Source: Linnemannia hyalina
Taxonomy: Eukaryota; Mortierellomycota; Mortierellomycetes; Mortierellales; Mortierellaceae
Reading direction: 5' to 3'
NCBI GenBank assembly: GCA_019671135.1
Contig: JAHRHY010000007.1
Span: 2,232,001-2,296,000, forward strand
Length of the DNA: 64,000 bases
The first letter of the stretch is position 1. Each line of letters opens with the position of its first letter. A program made the position numbers and the translations under genes. A model generated the notes under the pieces. It made no database searches. It was not told where the DNA came from and was given only the letters and a program-made list of their open reading frames with translations. This document shows positions 13,958 to 24,122 of this stretch, piece by piece.

Positions 13958-15502
13958 ACCCAGCGGGAGAATGTCGAAGCTTGTCTGTTTTCTGCCTTGC
14001 CCTCGCCTTGCCCAGCGCTTGCCCCGCCCTTTCCATCCAAGATATGATCTACATACAGCCATCTAACAGCATCACATAATACCGCAATACAAAGAACAGA
14101 CTATATCATCTTTGTCAATATGCATTGATCGGGGTTAAGACATATAGTTCCGAAACTATAGAGGGTGGTGCTCTTTTTTTATGGGGTGGTGTGCCTGGTC
14201 TGTGCCTAGAGAATCATTGACGATGAAGGTATCAGTCCCTTTGAAAGAAAGACACCCTCCGCCCGCATGGTAACATGCTCGCGGTGGGTCTATAGATAGG
14301 GAAAAAAAACCATGATCTCCACCGTATTACTTCAAAATAATAATTCACGCCGTGTATCTCAATCAAAAAACATGATCCACGCCTTGTAGATTAAAAAACA
14401 ATCCAGGCCCGTGTAGCTCATAACTATGTTCTACACCGTGTTACTCAAAACCATTGATCTACGCAAGTGTAAATATAAAAATTATCACATTGACATCCAA
14501 TTTGCTGTGTCATTTTCGGCTCTGTTGCCATTTCTCTCCCATGGAACTCAAACGTGCATCAGGTTTTCATTTCCAGTTTTTCAACTCTTTTGAAAAAGTA
14601 TAGACATATCCTTGTGATATATATGTTGAGTGAGATTTGCAGTCTCGCTACTTTTCTACCATAGTAGGGATCTTTCTTTGTAATGGAGGCCCCAAAAAAA
14701 GAGGGAGCGGTCGATTCACAGCTGTCTCAATTCTCTTACTTTCCCATGGATGGATAAGTGTGCTAGTGTTCAAAAAAGAGCAAGAGAGGGACAGAGATAG
14801 ATTCATTCATGGTATGAATGAGTGGATGTTGGTAGCGGCTGAATGTATCGCTAGCTGCAGTACAGTAGCACCTTGGAGAATAGGCTAGGGCTACACGATT
14901 ACTATCAAAGTACTAATACACGGTTATGCTAGACTTGCCTATGCAATAGGCGGAATAGCAGAGACGAAGATTGATTTAAAACATGTTACCCCTTTTCAAC
15001 ATCACGTACGATTGACGCAAGGGAGAAAACAAAGGCAAAAGGCACAGAAAAGAACTCGGCATTGACGGATAGGTCGTCATAAACGACCCAATGATGATTT
15101 AACATTTCGCACATGAAATGATTTCTCGTCGTCCATAGCGACTGCTTCTCCCCCTCACTCACATTGATTGGCGGGGTGAAATGTGCAACTGAAATAGCTT
15201 CGGATTTTTTTTTTTTACAGTAGGCTCGGAAAACAGACACGCGCGAAAAGAAATGAACTATTCGTCCATGTTCCGTGGACGGTGACCGGCATGACGAAAC
15301 GTTACATCGACTCCCACGCCCACCAGTCATTCCTTTTCGCGCATACGCGGGTATGACGGAGCGAGGATATCATCTCCGAGATCTCGCTCTACGCCACGCC
15401 CCACTCAAAGTTGGGCGATCCCTCTCGTGCTTAAAACGTCGGTCTTTTTCTCTTTTTTTTTCCTCATCTCAATACACAGCAACACCCTCGCCTTCCTTGG
15501 TA
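13958..15502. other. spacer with degenerate tandem repeat
   Basis: This spacer holds the 3' side of the Cys-rich gene, the degenerate repeat at 14303-14480 (listed separately), and the promoter of the hemerythrin gene. An ATTGG (inverted CCAAT box) lies at 15167-15171 and a T-run at about 15207-15218. No gene is recognised in 14500-15200. Confidence 0.55.
14303..14480. repeat. degenerate about 30-bp tandem repeat
   Basis: About six diverged units alternate an A-rich stretch with a core like catgatccacgccgtgta or ctacaccgtgttactca. Unit starts are near 14303, 14334, 14365, 14393, 14425 and 14447. Spacing is uneven and identity moderate, which suggests an old minisatellite. Confidence 0.5.
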
Positions 15503-16429
15503 ATGCTCTCGTCCCGTATTCATCTCATCAAACCTATCGCCACCACTCGCTTCTATCTTTCGCTACCTCGCATCACCACGTCTCTCTGCCACAACCACCA
15601 CCTTTTCACCACCACCCCAGTCGCCGCCATGTCGCACGCTGCTTCCGCTTCCGCTTCCGCTGAAACCCTCAATGGTATCTCGGACCCGGTCAAGAAGGAC
15701 CACAGAGAGCTCGAGGAGTACTACAACAACATCCTCAGTGCCAACACCGAGGATGAAAAAACGCGCTGGGCCAACCAGTTTGTTTGGGAACTTGCCCGCC
15801 ACAGTGTTGGGGAGGAATTAATCATGTACCCTTGCATGAGGAAGGTTCTTCGGAATGGGGATGCTATGGTTGAGAAGGATCTCGCCGAGCACCAAGAGGT
15901 AATTATGATTGCTTTGCTCCTCGATGTTTTGTTCAGTGGGTGTCTCTTGTTGTGATGTGAACGTATGGCTATAACTCGTCGAGAGAGAGACAGAGATGTT
16001 TTGGAGATCATATTCTCTGCCACGCTAAAGAGAACCGTGTGAGCAAATCATCTAACCACCCATTTCCCCTCCCGCCTTTTTCTTTGCTTAACAACATACA
16101 CAAAAAAGGTCAAGGAGCAACTGTTCAAGTTCCAAAATTTGAATTCGGCCGACCGATCCTTCGAGCCCCTCCTCCGCACCATTTGGACAGACTTGTCCAA
16201 GCACATTAAAGAAGAAGAGGAGAATGACCTCGTCCAGCTCGAGCAGGCCCTCTCCTCCGAGGAGTCCATTGATCTCGCAAAGAGTTTCCAGCGCACAAAG
16301 AAGTTCGTCCCGACTCGTTCTCACCCCTCTGCGCCCAACCAGCCCCCGTTTGAGACTGTTGTGGGATTGTTGACGGCGCCGATGGATAAGTTGAAGGATC
16401 TTTTTGCGCGCTTCCCCAAGGATAATTAG
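15503..16429 (+). CDS. hemerythrin HHE-domain protein, possible mitochondrial targeting
   Basis: Seen: two exons, 15503-15898 and 16109-16429 (phase 0), give 238 residues. Iron-ligand candidates follow the HHE pattern: His67 (KKDHREL), His100 with a nearby Glu (ARHSVGEE), His130 (AEHQEV) and His164 (KHIKEEEEND). Known: HHE proteins bind a di-iron or single metal centre and act in oxygen, iron or NO sensing or storage. The first 42 residues are rich in Arg, Ser, Thr and hydrophobics without acids, as in a mitochondrial presequence. A second in-frame ATG at 15629 has a stronger context (gccgccATGtcg) and would give the bare domain. Two start sites could give two locations (inference). Confidence 0.85.
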
Positions 16430-16640
16430 AACAAGAGAGGTGACAGAAGAATTTGTACATACAGAAATAAGAGTGCATCACACTGTCTGTGAACATCGCA
16501 CCAACAACAATTATCGTTTTTTTAGTGCGTCGTGGAAGTGTGTGCAGTAAACTAACACTCCTCACCTACAGGAGTCACCACCGTTCAAAAGATATAAAAT
16601 AAATACTTTCGCAAAGGTTACATCCAAAATGGGAAAGCAG

Positions 16641-18262
16641 TTAACAACGAAAGACAGGACCAGGGCCAGGCAAATTAAGTGCAGAAAAATAAAGAATAGA
16701 AATACAGATTAGGTGGGGAAGTTGTTGTCGACAAAGGGGAGCTCGACTGGGGGGTGGGGGTTCACGCTCCTCGCTCTGTCGCTTCTTCTCAGCCAACTGA
16801 GCGCGAACTTGGTCAATGGCCAAATCCACCGCGGCAAGTACCATGCGAGGTTCAAAGGCTTGGTCCTCACGGACAAAGGCGTGATGGTACCTCCAGACAG
16901 GGGCCATGATAGTATTAATCACGATGAAGATGGGGATTTCATGACCTGGTTTGACAGGGTCCGGGTCAGGAAAAAAGAGGCTGCAGATGTAGTCCGCAGT
17001 CTAGGTTCGTTCCTCTACATATCTCGACAGTGCTGAACAGGAGGTGCTGACATTTCTTCAGATCAATTCCACAGACACGGCAGAGGGACTCAACCATATC
17101 AGGAATAATGGAGTGAAGGTGGAGGCCAGAGGGAAGTTTGTTGATCAGGAGCCGCCACCAGACATTGCGCGCATTGTGCAGGATCTTGTTCTTCCAGAAG
17201 GATGACCAGAGGGATGTCCAGAAGGTGGCAGTGAGTGGTGGGGGCGGTGTGATCATGGGTGAGTGATATGGTGCTGGGGTTGGAGGGCGGTAGGACTTGG
17301 AGGAAATCATCTGTCGAAACGCGCGGGTACTGGCTAATTCGAAGGTACCGTTCTCAGACTTGTGGATAACGATCCCGTTTGTGCGTTCCGCCAGGTCGTC
17401 AACCAAGTCGAAAGACCCGTCATTGTCTAAGGCCCGTCTCAGGGCTGGGTGCGCCTTGAAGTGACCATTCCTGGTGTTCTCCTCCAACCTTGAGTGGGTG
17501 CGGTGGCCGACGGATCGCTCCTCCATTGGAATAAACTCCAGTCTGCCTTCTGTCTTGGCCTCGTCCGTCCATACAGGTCTGAAGACACAATCCATGAGCC
17601 AGTTAGGAGGGTGAGGCTCTGGAACATTATCCGGCTTGAGCCATTGTGGGAGGAGTATTGCCATCATGGTCCCGACTTCCAACGAACCCCCTGTTTCCTG
17701 ACCCCAAGACAGTCCAGAGGTACGCTCTACCGCCTGCGCCATACCCTTGAGAATCGTGTGTGACAAAAGTATTTCCTCTTCGCCGTGAGAAAGAAAAGAG
17801 GGGCTAGCGAACGGGGCCAACGGAAACTCAGATTCTGTTGCTGATCGGGGAAGATCCATGAAGAAGCATATCATGAAGGAGGTAGTGTCGGAACAAATTC
17901 TCTGAACCGCTTGCAGCTGGAGTGCGACAGTCTGGGATCCAATGTCGACAAGACCAAGCCCACACTGGGACCGCCGGAGGCAGAGGTGGTTCCAGGATGG
18001 AGATGGCAAGAAAGGAACAGTGAACTTGCTGATCGATCCTTGGACTTTCTTCATCCATTGGCGCGTTGGCGGGTGGACGGCGATGATGGACGTGCCAGAA
18101 GCGGGAAAGCAAGAGGGAGTTGGCGATGATGCTGCGTCCCAGGACCGATAGTTGGCGACCGTACTGTACGTTGATATGGTGTTTGATTTTTTGTGTATGC
18201 TGTCGAAGAGGGGGGTAGGGTAACCCAAATAGACCAGTATCTTCGAGGATTTTTTCTTACCA
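16641..18262 (-). mobile_element. dead 5'-truncated LINE (non-LTR retrotransposon) fragment
   Basis: Seen: a minus-strand frame open over about 420 codons (from about 18262 to 16966). It begins at a reverse-transcriptase KILVYLGYPT-like motif. It runs through the post-RT region (GLGLVDIGSQTVALQLQ) and a zf-RVT segment (WWRLLINKLPSG, ESLCRVCGIDLKKCQHLLFS). A frame change near 16970 leads to the tail frame 16922-16641 (WRYHHAFVREDQAFEP). The RT fingers, palm and endonuclease are missing, as expected from 5' truncation during insertion. Stop codons precede the frame upstream. Not functional. Confidence 0.75.
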
Positions 18263-18705
18263 CGTCAACGATCACATGATAAAATCAACATTCCTTTCAA
18301 CATCCCTCCCGTTACACCTTGATGTCAGAGCGGCAACTTCCCCTTCAAAAAAAATATCTCCCGCTGTTGTCAATTGATGCTTTCTCCTTATTCTGTCCAT
18401 TGGTCTTTGTATCTCTTGATCTTTTGACTTTCTCCCTTGCCTTAGTACCTTCCTCAATCGTACGGCGGTCCTCCTCCGTGCCCTTGATCTTTTTGGAATC
18501 CCTCCCTCCCTCCCTGCCTGCTACTCTATGAGCGACCTCTCCCTTCTGATTCCTGCAAGATCTTTACCCATTTCTTATTTAGTATCATTAATATTTTACG
18601 TTTGTTGCAAGACATTCTCTTTCACATCCACATTTACAAACTTTCAGTTCTCAACAACCGCTTCACTCAAATCAACTCTACATACCAAAGCCTTCTCATT
18701 CAAAA
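18263..18705. other. promoter and leader of the micro-exon gene
   Basis: Pyrimidine-rich sequence with AT-rich stretches (tttagtatcattaatatttt near 18580) precedes a CA-rich leader ending caaaaATG at 18706. No separate gene is seen. Confidence 0.5.
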
Positions 18706-19968
18706 ATGCAGCTCCAATATCTGTTCATTATCTGCGTTCTTGTTAGCTTTGCTGCCGCTGCTCCTATGTATGTAATCACCGTCAATGCTAAAGATCCTCC
18801 CCATAGCAGTGCTGTAGCATTGGAGATCAATAATGGAAGAGCATCCTAGGTTCAAGGAATAATTGTTATTATTATACACAAATGCAATAACAACGAGTAC
18901 AATACGGCAGCTTACAAGAGGAGCAGGAGCATTGTTAAGGTGATAGCTAATATGATTTCTTTCTGTTACCTCTTGTTTGGCATTGTCCCATCTCTAATAG
19001 TCCGTAAGTTGATACACAAACCCTACAGCAGCTACTAGATATGACAACTGTCGAGTGGGATAGGGGTATTGTTGAGGCGATAACTAACATGTTATCTCTA
19101 TATTGATTATTTGTTGGTATTCTTGTCCTATCTCTAATAGCCAGTAAGTTGATACACAGATCCCACAGCAGCTACTGTGATATGATTACCGTCGAGAGGG
19201 ATACAAGTGTTGTTGAGGCGTTAACTAATACGTTTTATCTTTGTTGCTTCTTGCTTGGTATTCTCTTCCCATCTCTAATAGCGGGTAAGTTGATATACAG
19301 ATCCCACAGTAGCTACTTGTGATATGAAAACTGTCGAGTGGGATGCGAGTATTGTTGAGGCGATACCTAATTTGTTTTATATCTGTTGCTTCTTGCTTGG
19401 TATTGTCGTCCCATCTATAATAGACTGTAAGTTGACACTCAGATCCCACAGCAGCTACTGCGATATGACTGATGTCGAGTGAGATACGGGTATTGTCGAG
19501 GCGATAACTAATATGTTTTATCTGTGTTGCTTCTTGCTGTCGTTCCATCTCTAATAGTGGGTAAGTTGATGCACAGATCCTACAGTAGCTACTGGGATAT
19601 GGCTGCTGTTGAGTGGGATGCGAGTATTGTTGAGGCGATAACTAATTTGTTTTATATCTGTTGCTTCTTGCTTGGTATTGTCGTCCCATCTATAATAGAC
19701 TGTAAGTTGATACACTGATCCCTCAGCAACAACCGTGATATGACTGCTCTCGAGTGGGATACGAGTATTGTTGAGGCAATAACTAATATGTTTCTCTGTG
19801 TTGCTTCTTGCTGTCGTTCCATCTCTAACAGTGGGTAAGTTGATGCACAGATCCTACAGTAGCTACTGGGATATGACTGCTGTTGAGTGGGATATGAGTA
19901 TTGTGAACTAACAACTAAAATGTATTTTGTGGTGCGTGAATATTAGATCTCGGCTTCCTAACTTATAA
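18706..19968 (+). CDS. predicted secreted peptide gene built from tandem introns and 3-nt micro-exons
   Basis: Seen: exon 1 (18706-18767) encodes MQLQYLFIICVLVSFAAAAP plus two bases, ending at a GTATGT donor. Then follow seven 3-base slots, each between an AATAG or AACAG acceptor and a GTAAGTTGA donor: 19001-19003 TCC, 19141-19143 CCA, 19282-19284 CGG, 19424-19426 ACT, 19558-19560 TGG, 19699-19701 ACT, 19832-19834 TGG. The last exon is 19947-19968. Introns are 233, 137, 138, 139, 131, 138, 130 and 112 bp, normal for this window. Spliced, the frame is continuous and stops at TAA; the part after the signal peptide reads IPHGLGLGSRLPNL (34 residues in total). Intron 1 retention would instead give an open 47-codon reading to 18849. 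Inferred: a small secreted peptide of unknown role. Splicing is unproven; the slots could be skipped as one long intron, which also stays in frame. Confidence 0.6.
18930..19910 (+). repeat. tandem array of 130-140 bp intron modules
   Basis: Seven full or partial copies share this order: GTAAGTTGATACACAGATCC, an acagcagctact box, a gatatga box, gtcgagtgggatacgagtattgttgaggcgata, a branch-like ACTAAT or CTAAC, ttgcttcttgcttggtattgtcgtcccatct, and a terminal AATAG. The three bases between each terminal AG and the next GTAAGT are the least conserved part. Modules carrying ACT and TGG occur twice in the same order, which shows a two-module duplication. Confidence 0.9.
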
Positions 19969-21888
19969 TTCGGAGTTGTCGATTTTATATCATTGGTCGG
20001 TGGACCTTCTAATTTCCTATCAAGAAATGGGTTTTGACGCAGACATTCATCTAGGATATTGTTACAATCCCATTAAAGCGCGTTCATGACAAAAGTGGAC
20101 CTTTCGAAAAATAAACATTTTTGTGTGAAGATAACCTCGGTAGAGTTGGTAGGTGAGGTGACTGATGAAATATTGTTGGGAATCTAGACGTGGACAGAGC
20201 AGAATGGCCATTCTCTAGACGCGGCGAGAGAGGAGATGAAGGGGACAGAGATGAAAAAGGAAGGATTAGGTGATTGTGGTGAATTTGCATGCGAAGATGA
20301 ATGATTTTCACTTATTCTCCTAGAAGACCAGAGACCGAGGATGTGTGTGACCTATTTTAATATGATCGAGAAAAACAATACAAAACAATAAATGGAGGGA
20401 ACTATAGGAGCTGGACCCCTACCTTAATTTACGCGAAGAAGAATCAAAAACAGGCAAACGAAAAGAGGGAGAAGCAATTGCTTGAACAGCTGTCGATCGC
20501 GAAAAATCGACGCCATTGTCCATCAATGCGATTTTAGTGACATCTCTTCCCCATCTTTTTAATTCTTTTCTTTTTCTTTCGCCGCAAGGCTCAGCTTTCA
20601 ACATCTTTTTTTTTTTCGTACACAATTTTATTTCTTTGATAAACAGCACAGAAAAATCATTTGGAAGTAATGGGGACTACAGACCAAACTCTTCAATGCG
20701 CCATCCACCAGTTGCGGTCCGGTCCAGAACCTGGCTCTGCACGACAATTGTCGCTGCTCTTCACGGCTTAAAACGGAAGAAAATAAACCAAGATACGAAT
20801 AAAAGGGATTCTCCCCATCCTCTCCTTCATTGATAACCTACCTCTCCCTAACAAACTCTCTGTCGCGTTGTTCCCTATGATCAGTCGACTCTCGACGTGA
20901 TCGGTCGACCCTTGGCATAATCAGTTGATCGTTGGGCGCAGCCAACTGCGCCCAAGATAATTAATTAGCTTCGCTCCCAAAACATATATATATATCTCAT
21001 AGCACCCACCCCAAATACCTTTACCTAGTAACTTGAATAATACTTTGTCTACTCCTTGAAACCTCATATCTGATTCTCTGTTCCATTTGTTCTCTTCCCT
21101 CCACCTCTCTCCTTGATCTTGCATAAGAATAGGTCAACCCTGCCTTGTTCTACTCTAGATCTTTGACACTCTACAACAACCGCTCATCAGAAGCGGAGGG
21201 TCCTTGGTCGCTCCAGGGCAGGTTCCATCCTTGTGTGTGGCTAGCGAAGTGCCACACGGGCAGAAAACATCACGGGTGATGTAGCCGTATCCCTAACTCC
21301 TGTCACCTCAGGGGCCTGTGTACTAGGATGTCTTGTCCTTGGTAGAGATGCCCTGGGTCTGTTCCCACGCGATCGTCTCGGAGTATAGAACTTTCCAGAT
21401 TAGCTCTTAGGCCTGCGTCTCCAGGTAGCCAACAACTTGTGCAGAACCGTCTCGGCGATGGACATTGGGGTCCAGAAGACCGTGGACCATTCAACCAACA
21501 TATTCTTGGGAGGATGTCGCGGAGGAGATCCGATATGTTCCACTTGGGATTCTCGTTGCGGTCGGGAGTAGGACTACCGCTGTGCACAGCTCGAGTTCCA
21601 CTGATAGAGGTGAACTCTCGTACATGATCCGCATCCGAAGGGGGCAGCCAGTGTATGGGTACTGGCCTCGGCACTTGATGACCTTTGTCAAACCGCGCGT
21701 TTGTGTTCCCGTTTCCTGGCTGCGTTGTAGCTGTTTGTCGCCTGCACACCCCACTCGTGTCAAATAAAAAATAAAAAAAGATTTGCAACATCCAAGCCTC
21801 CATTCCTTCCTATATGGCTATTTCTTCCCTTGATTTTTCAACACCAACTACAACAGCCGCTCGACATCTGCAACCACAACACGTACGC
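19969..21888. other. spacer with short repeats and a possible retroelement relic
   Basis: The left part is the 3' side of the micro-exon gene. At 20880-20955 there are 20-bp direct repeats and a hairpin (listed). A tatatatatat run lies near 20985. From about 21180 to 21770, short overlapping frames on both strands have protein-like composition (for example a plus-strand frame 21465-21767 with EEIRYVPLGILVAVGS). No known domain could be named; this may be decayed retroelement sequence. No RNA gene is seen. Confidence 0.45.
20880..20955. repeat. 20-bp direct repeats followed by a 10-bp hairpin
   Basis: Three imperfect 20-base units (20880-20899, 20900-20919, 20920-20939) share atc(a/g)gt(c/t)ga at their start. 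The third runs into a perfect inverted repeat, TTGGGCGCAG at 20932-20941 against 20946-20955, with a ccaa loop. Confidence 0.7.
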
Positions 21889-23917
21889 ATGGACTCGGCA
21901 TTAACTCACTTCTTCGATGTGCCAGAACTGGTCGATCACCTGGTTCAGCATCTCAACCACGCAGGAATCTCGAGACTAATGCGAACAAGTCGACAAATGG
22001 AAGCAATCTGCACACCGGCCCTCGACTTTCACGTTACCGCCTGTTTTGACTGGTTTGACACTCGACAAACAACACCTATTTGGCTCTGCCGAGTCGATTC
22101 TGGCGTTATTATCCAGGAATGGTCATCACGGTCGACAATTGAAACTCGGCCGCCATGATATCGTCTACTACCCTAACTGCGCGATTGTGTTCCTGGACCA
22201 ACTCGACACACAACAACACAACAACATAACACCGTGACCACCACTACCACCACAATTGGACAACTACCGTTAGTTGCACGACCCTGCTTGGCTTGCACCA
22301 CCGGACCTTCATATCTGTACAGTGCTGCCGATACCACCAATCACAATTGTCGACGAGGCTAAAGCTGGACCTTTATGCCAAGAGGCAGGAGACGGATACG
22401 TATAAGAAGTGCTCATACTATCTGCCCAGCTAACTGGATTCTCAAGGCGACCCTCACCCAAGTCTGCTGGATCATGGATTCTACCCCCCCCCCCCCCCCC
22501 CCTTCCTGGACCTCTTCCTGGAAATCCTTGTCAAGGACAACAAGGAAATTCAGCTCCTAACGACGTCGATCTTTAAGTTGAAGAAGGTGAAGAGGGTTGA
22601 CTTGGATCTGGCGCATTGGCCAGAGTAGGTGAATTTGTGTCGGTGGGTGCCGGTTTTTTGGTTGGGTGCTGTCCGGTGAGCGTTGAGCGGTTTGTTTTGA
22701 AGTTGATCGAGAAGGATGTTTGTTGGTGTGTGGTCGTTTAAGTTTAGCCGGCTGTAGAGCGAAGAAGGGAAGACGCCAGTTTGGAAGATGAGTGATCAGG
22801 ACCCGTGGGCTGCTGGAAACAGCGACCATGGAATTACCCATGCGCCCAAAGACCACTCATGAATCTGAAGACGCTAATACTTCACGATCTGAACGAAGAG
22901 GTTGCCCTGGGGGGGATGAATTCCGGTCAGTACCGGAGCAATACCCCTAATCTCGAGTACATTACCATGCCTATCGTTGCGCCCATCGGGAGTCCCAAAC
23001 GTCTCGCCCAAGAGATGGTCCGGTGCTGTCCTAAACTAAAAGGCGTCGAACAAGTGTATGGGATCGAGGGCGTGGAGATCTGGGAGACCATGTTGTGGCT
23101 CTTAGAGGCGCTCCCCGAGAATCAGCTTTGGAAGTTCGTTTGTGGCTCCTGGGCTCCCGCCAAATGCAGGATCGTTGTTGTTCTGGAGACACTCGATGAC
23201 ATTGTGGTCTATCGCCTTGGGTGGATGCTGGAACTTTGATAGCAACACCATACATACGATCCTGACAGGTTGCAGCATAGTGGAGCGCTTGGAGGTCCAA
23301 TGGTCGATGAGGAGAGATACCCGACAACAGCTATGTCTCGAGCTGGGGGATTCTGTTCAAGTTCCTTGGGCTTGTACCGGACTGAAGGACTTGACATTCA
23401 CAGTCGCCATCCCGGACCAGCCATTGCACCAACCTCCTGACGGCGTCGTATCCTACTACAACCGAGCATCCCCAACAACACTGTCTGAGGCAGAGACACA
23501 TCAATTTGGGTTACTCGAGGTGCTCTACCGCCAGATCGGCGCGCTGACAGAGTTGCACACCCTCGATTTACGCGCCATCTTCTACGACCCACAAGACCAT
23601 CGCCCACTAACAAAGACCACCGCCAAATCTTCTTCCCAGGCTTCCTAAACCTCAAGTCCGAAACAACCGGTCGGCCAGGGTACCTCCACTACCTAGGAGG
23701 CCCCACCAAACTCAGAAAAGGTTCGGTGTTAATGACGACCAAGGAAACAAGGATCACGGTCAAGACGACAGCTGAACCCGCATGGATGGCCCAGCATTGG
23801 CCTGCGTTGATGGAAGCTCAATTCTATTCGAGAGCCGAAAGGATTGGAACGCAGTATGTATGGTTGGAGGATGAGGTCGCGAAGCAGAGCCAAGGGCGGC
23901 GCAAGATGGTCTTTTAA
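21889..23917 (+). pseudogene. broken F-box/LRR gene
   Basis: Seen: the intact start MDSALTHFFDVPELVDHLVQ and a following RLMRTSRQMEAICTPAL segment are a typical fungal F-box. An earlier in-frame ATG at 21814 also exists. The frame shifts near 22045, is lost between about 22240 and 22800 (several stops, plus a 19-C homopolymer at 22484-22502), and resumes as LRR-like protein at 22805-23239. It then shifts again into 23142-23648 and once more into the frame ending at the 23917 stop. An intact relative would be about 650 residues. At least four lesions make translation of the full protein impossible. Confidence 0.8.
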
Positions 23918-24122
23918 ATGGATGCCTTTTTATTAAAAGACGAACAATGTTGATACTTTTCCTTCAGTCCCCTTTTCTCAAGAGTTGAATGCTTTGTTTG
24001 TTTGACGTTTAAAAAATATGTCTATGTTGCGTCGTTTATTTTTAATGCCTTCATAAAAAATGCCAAAAAGTCATGTACACTCCACTCCTCTCCTCCAAAA
24101 AAATGAAAAAAAGAAAGGGTAC

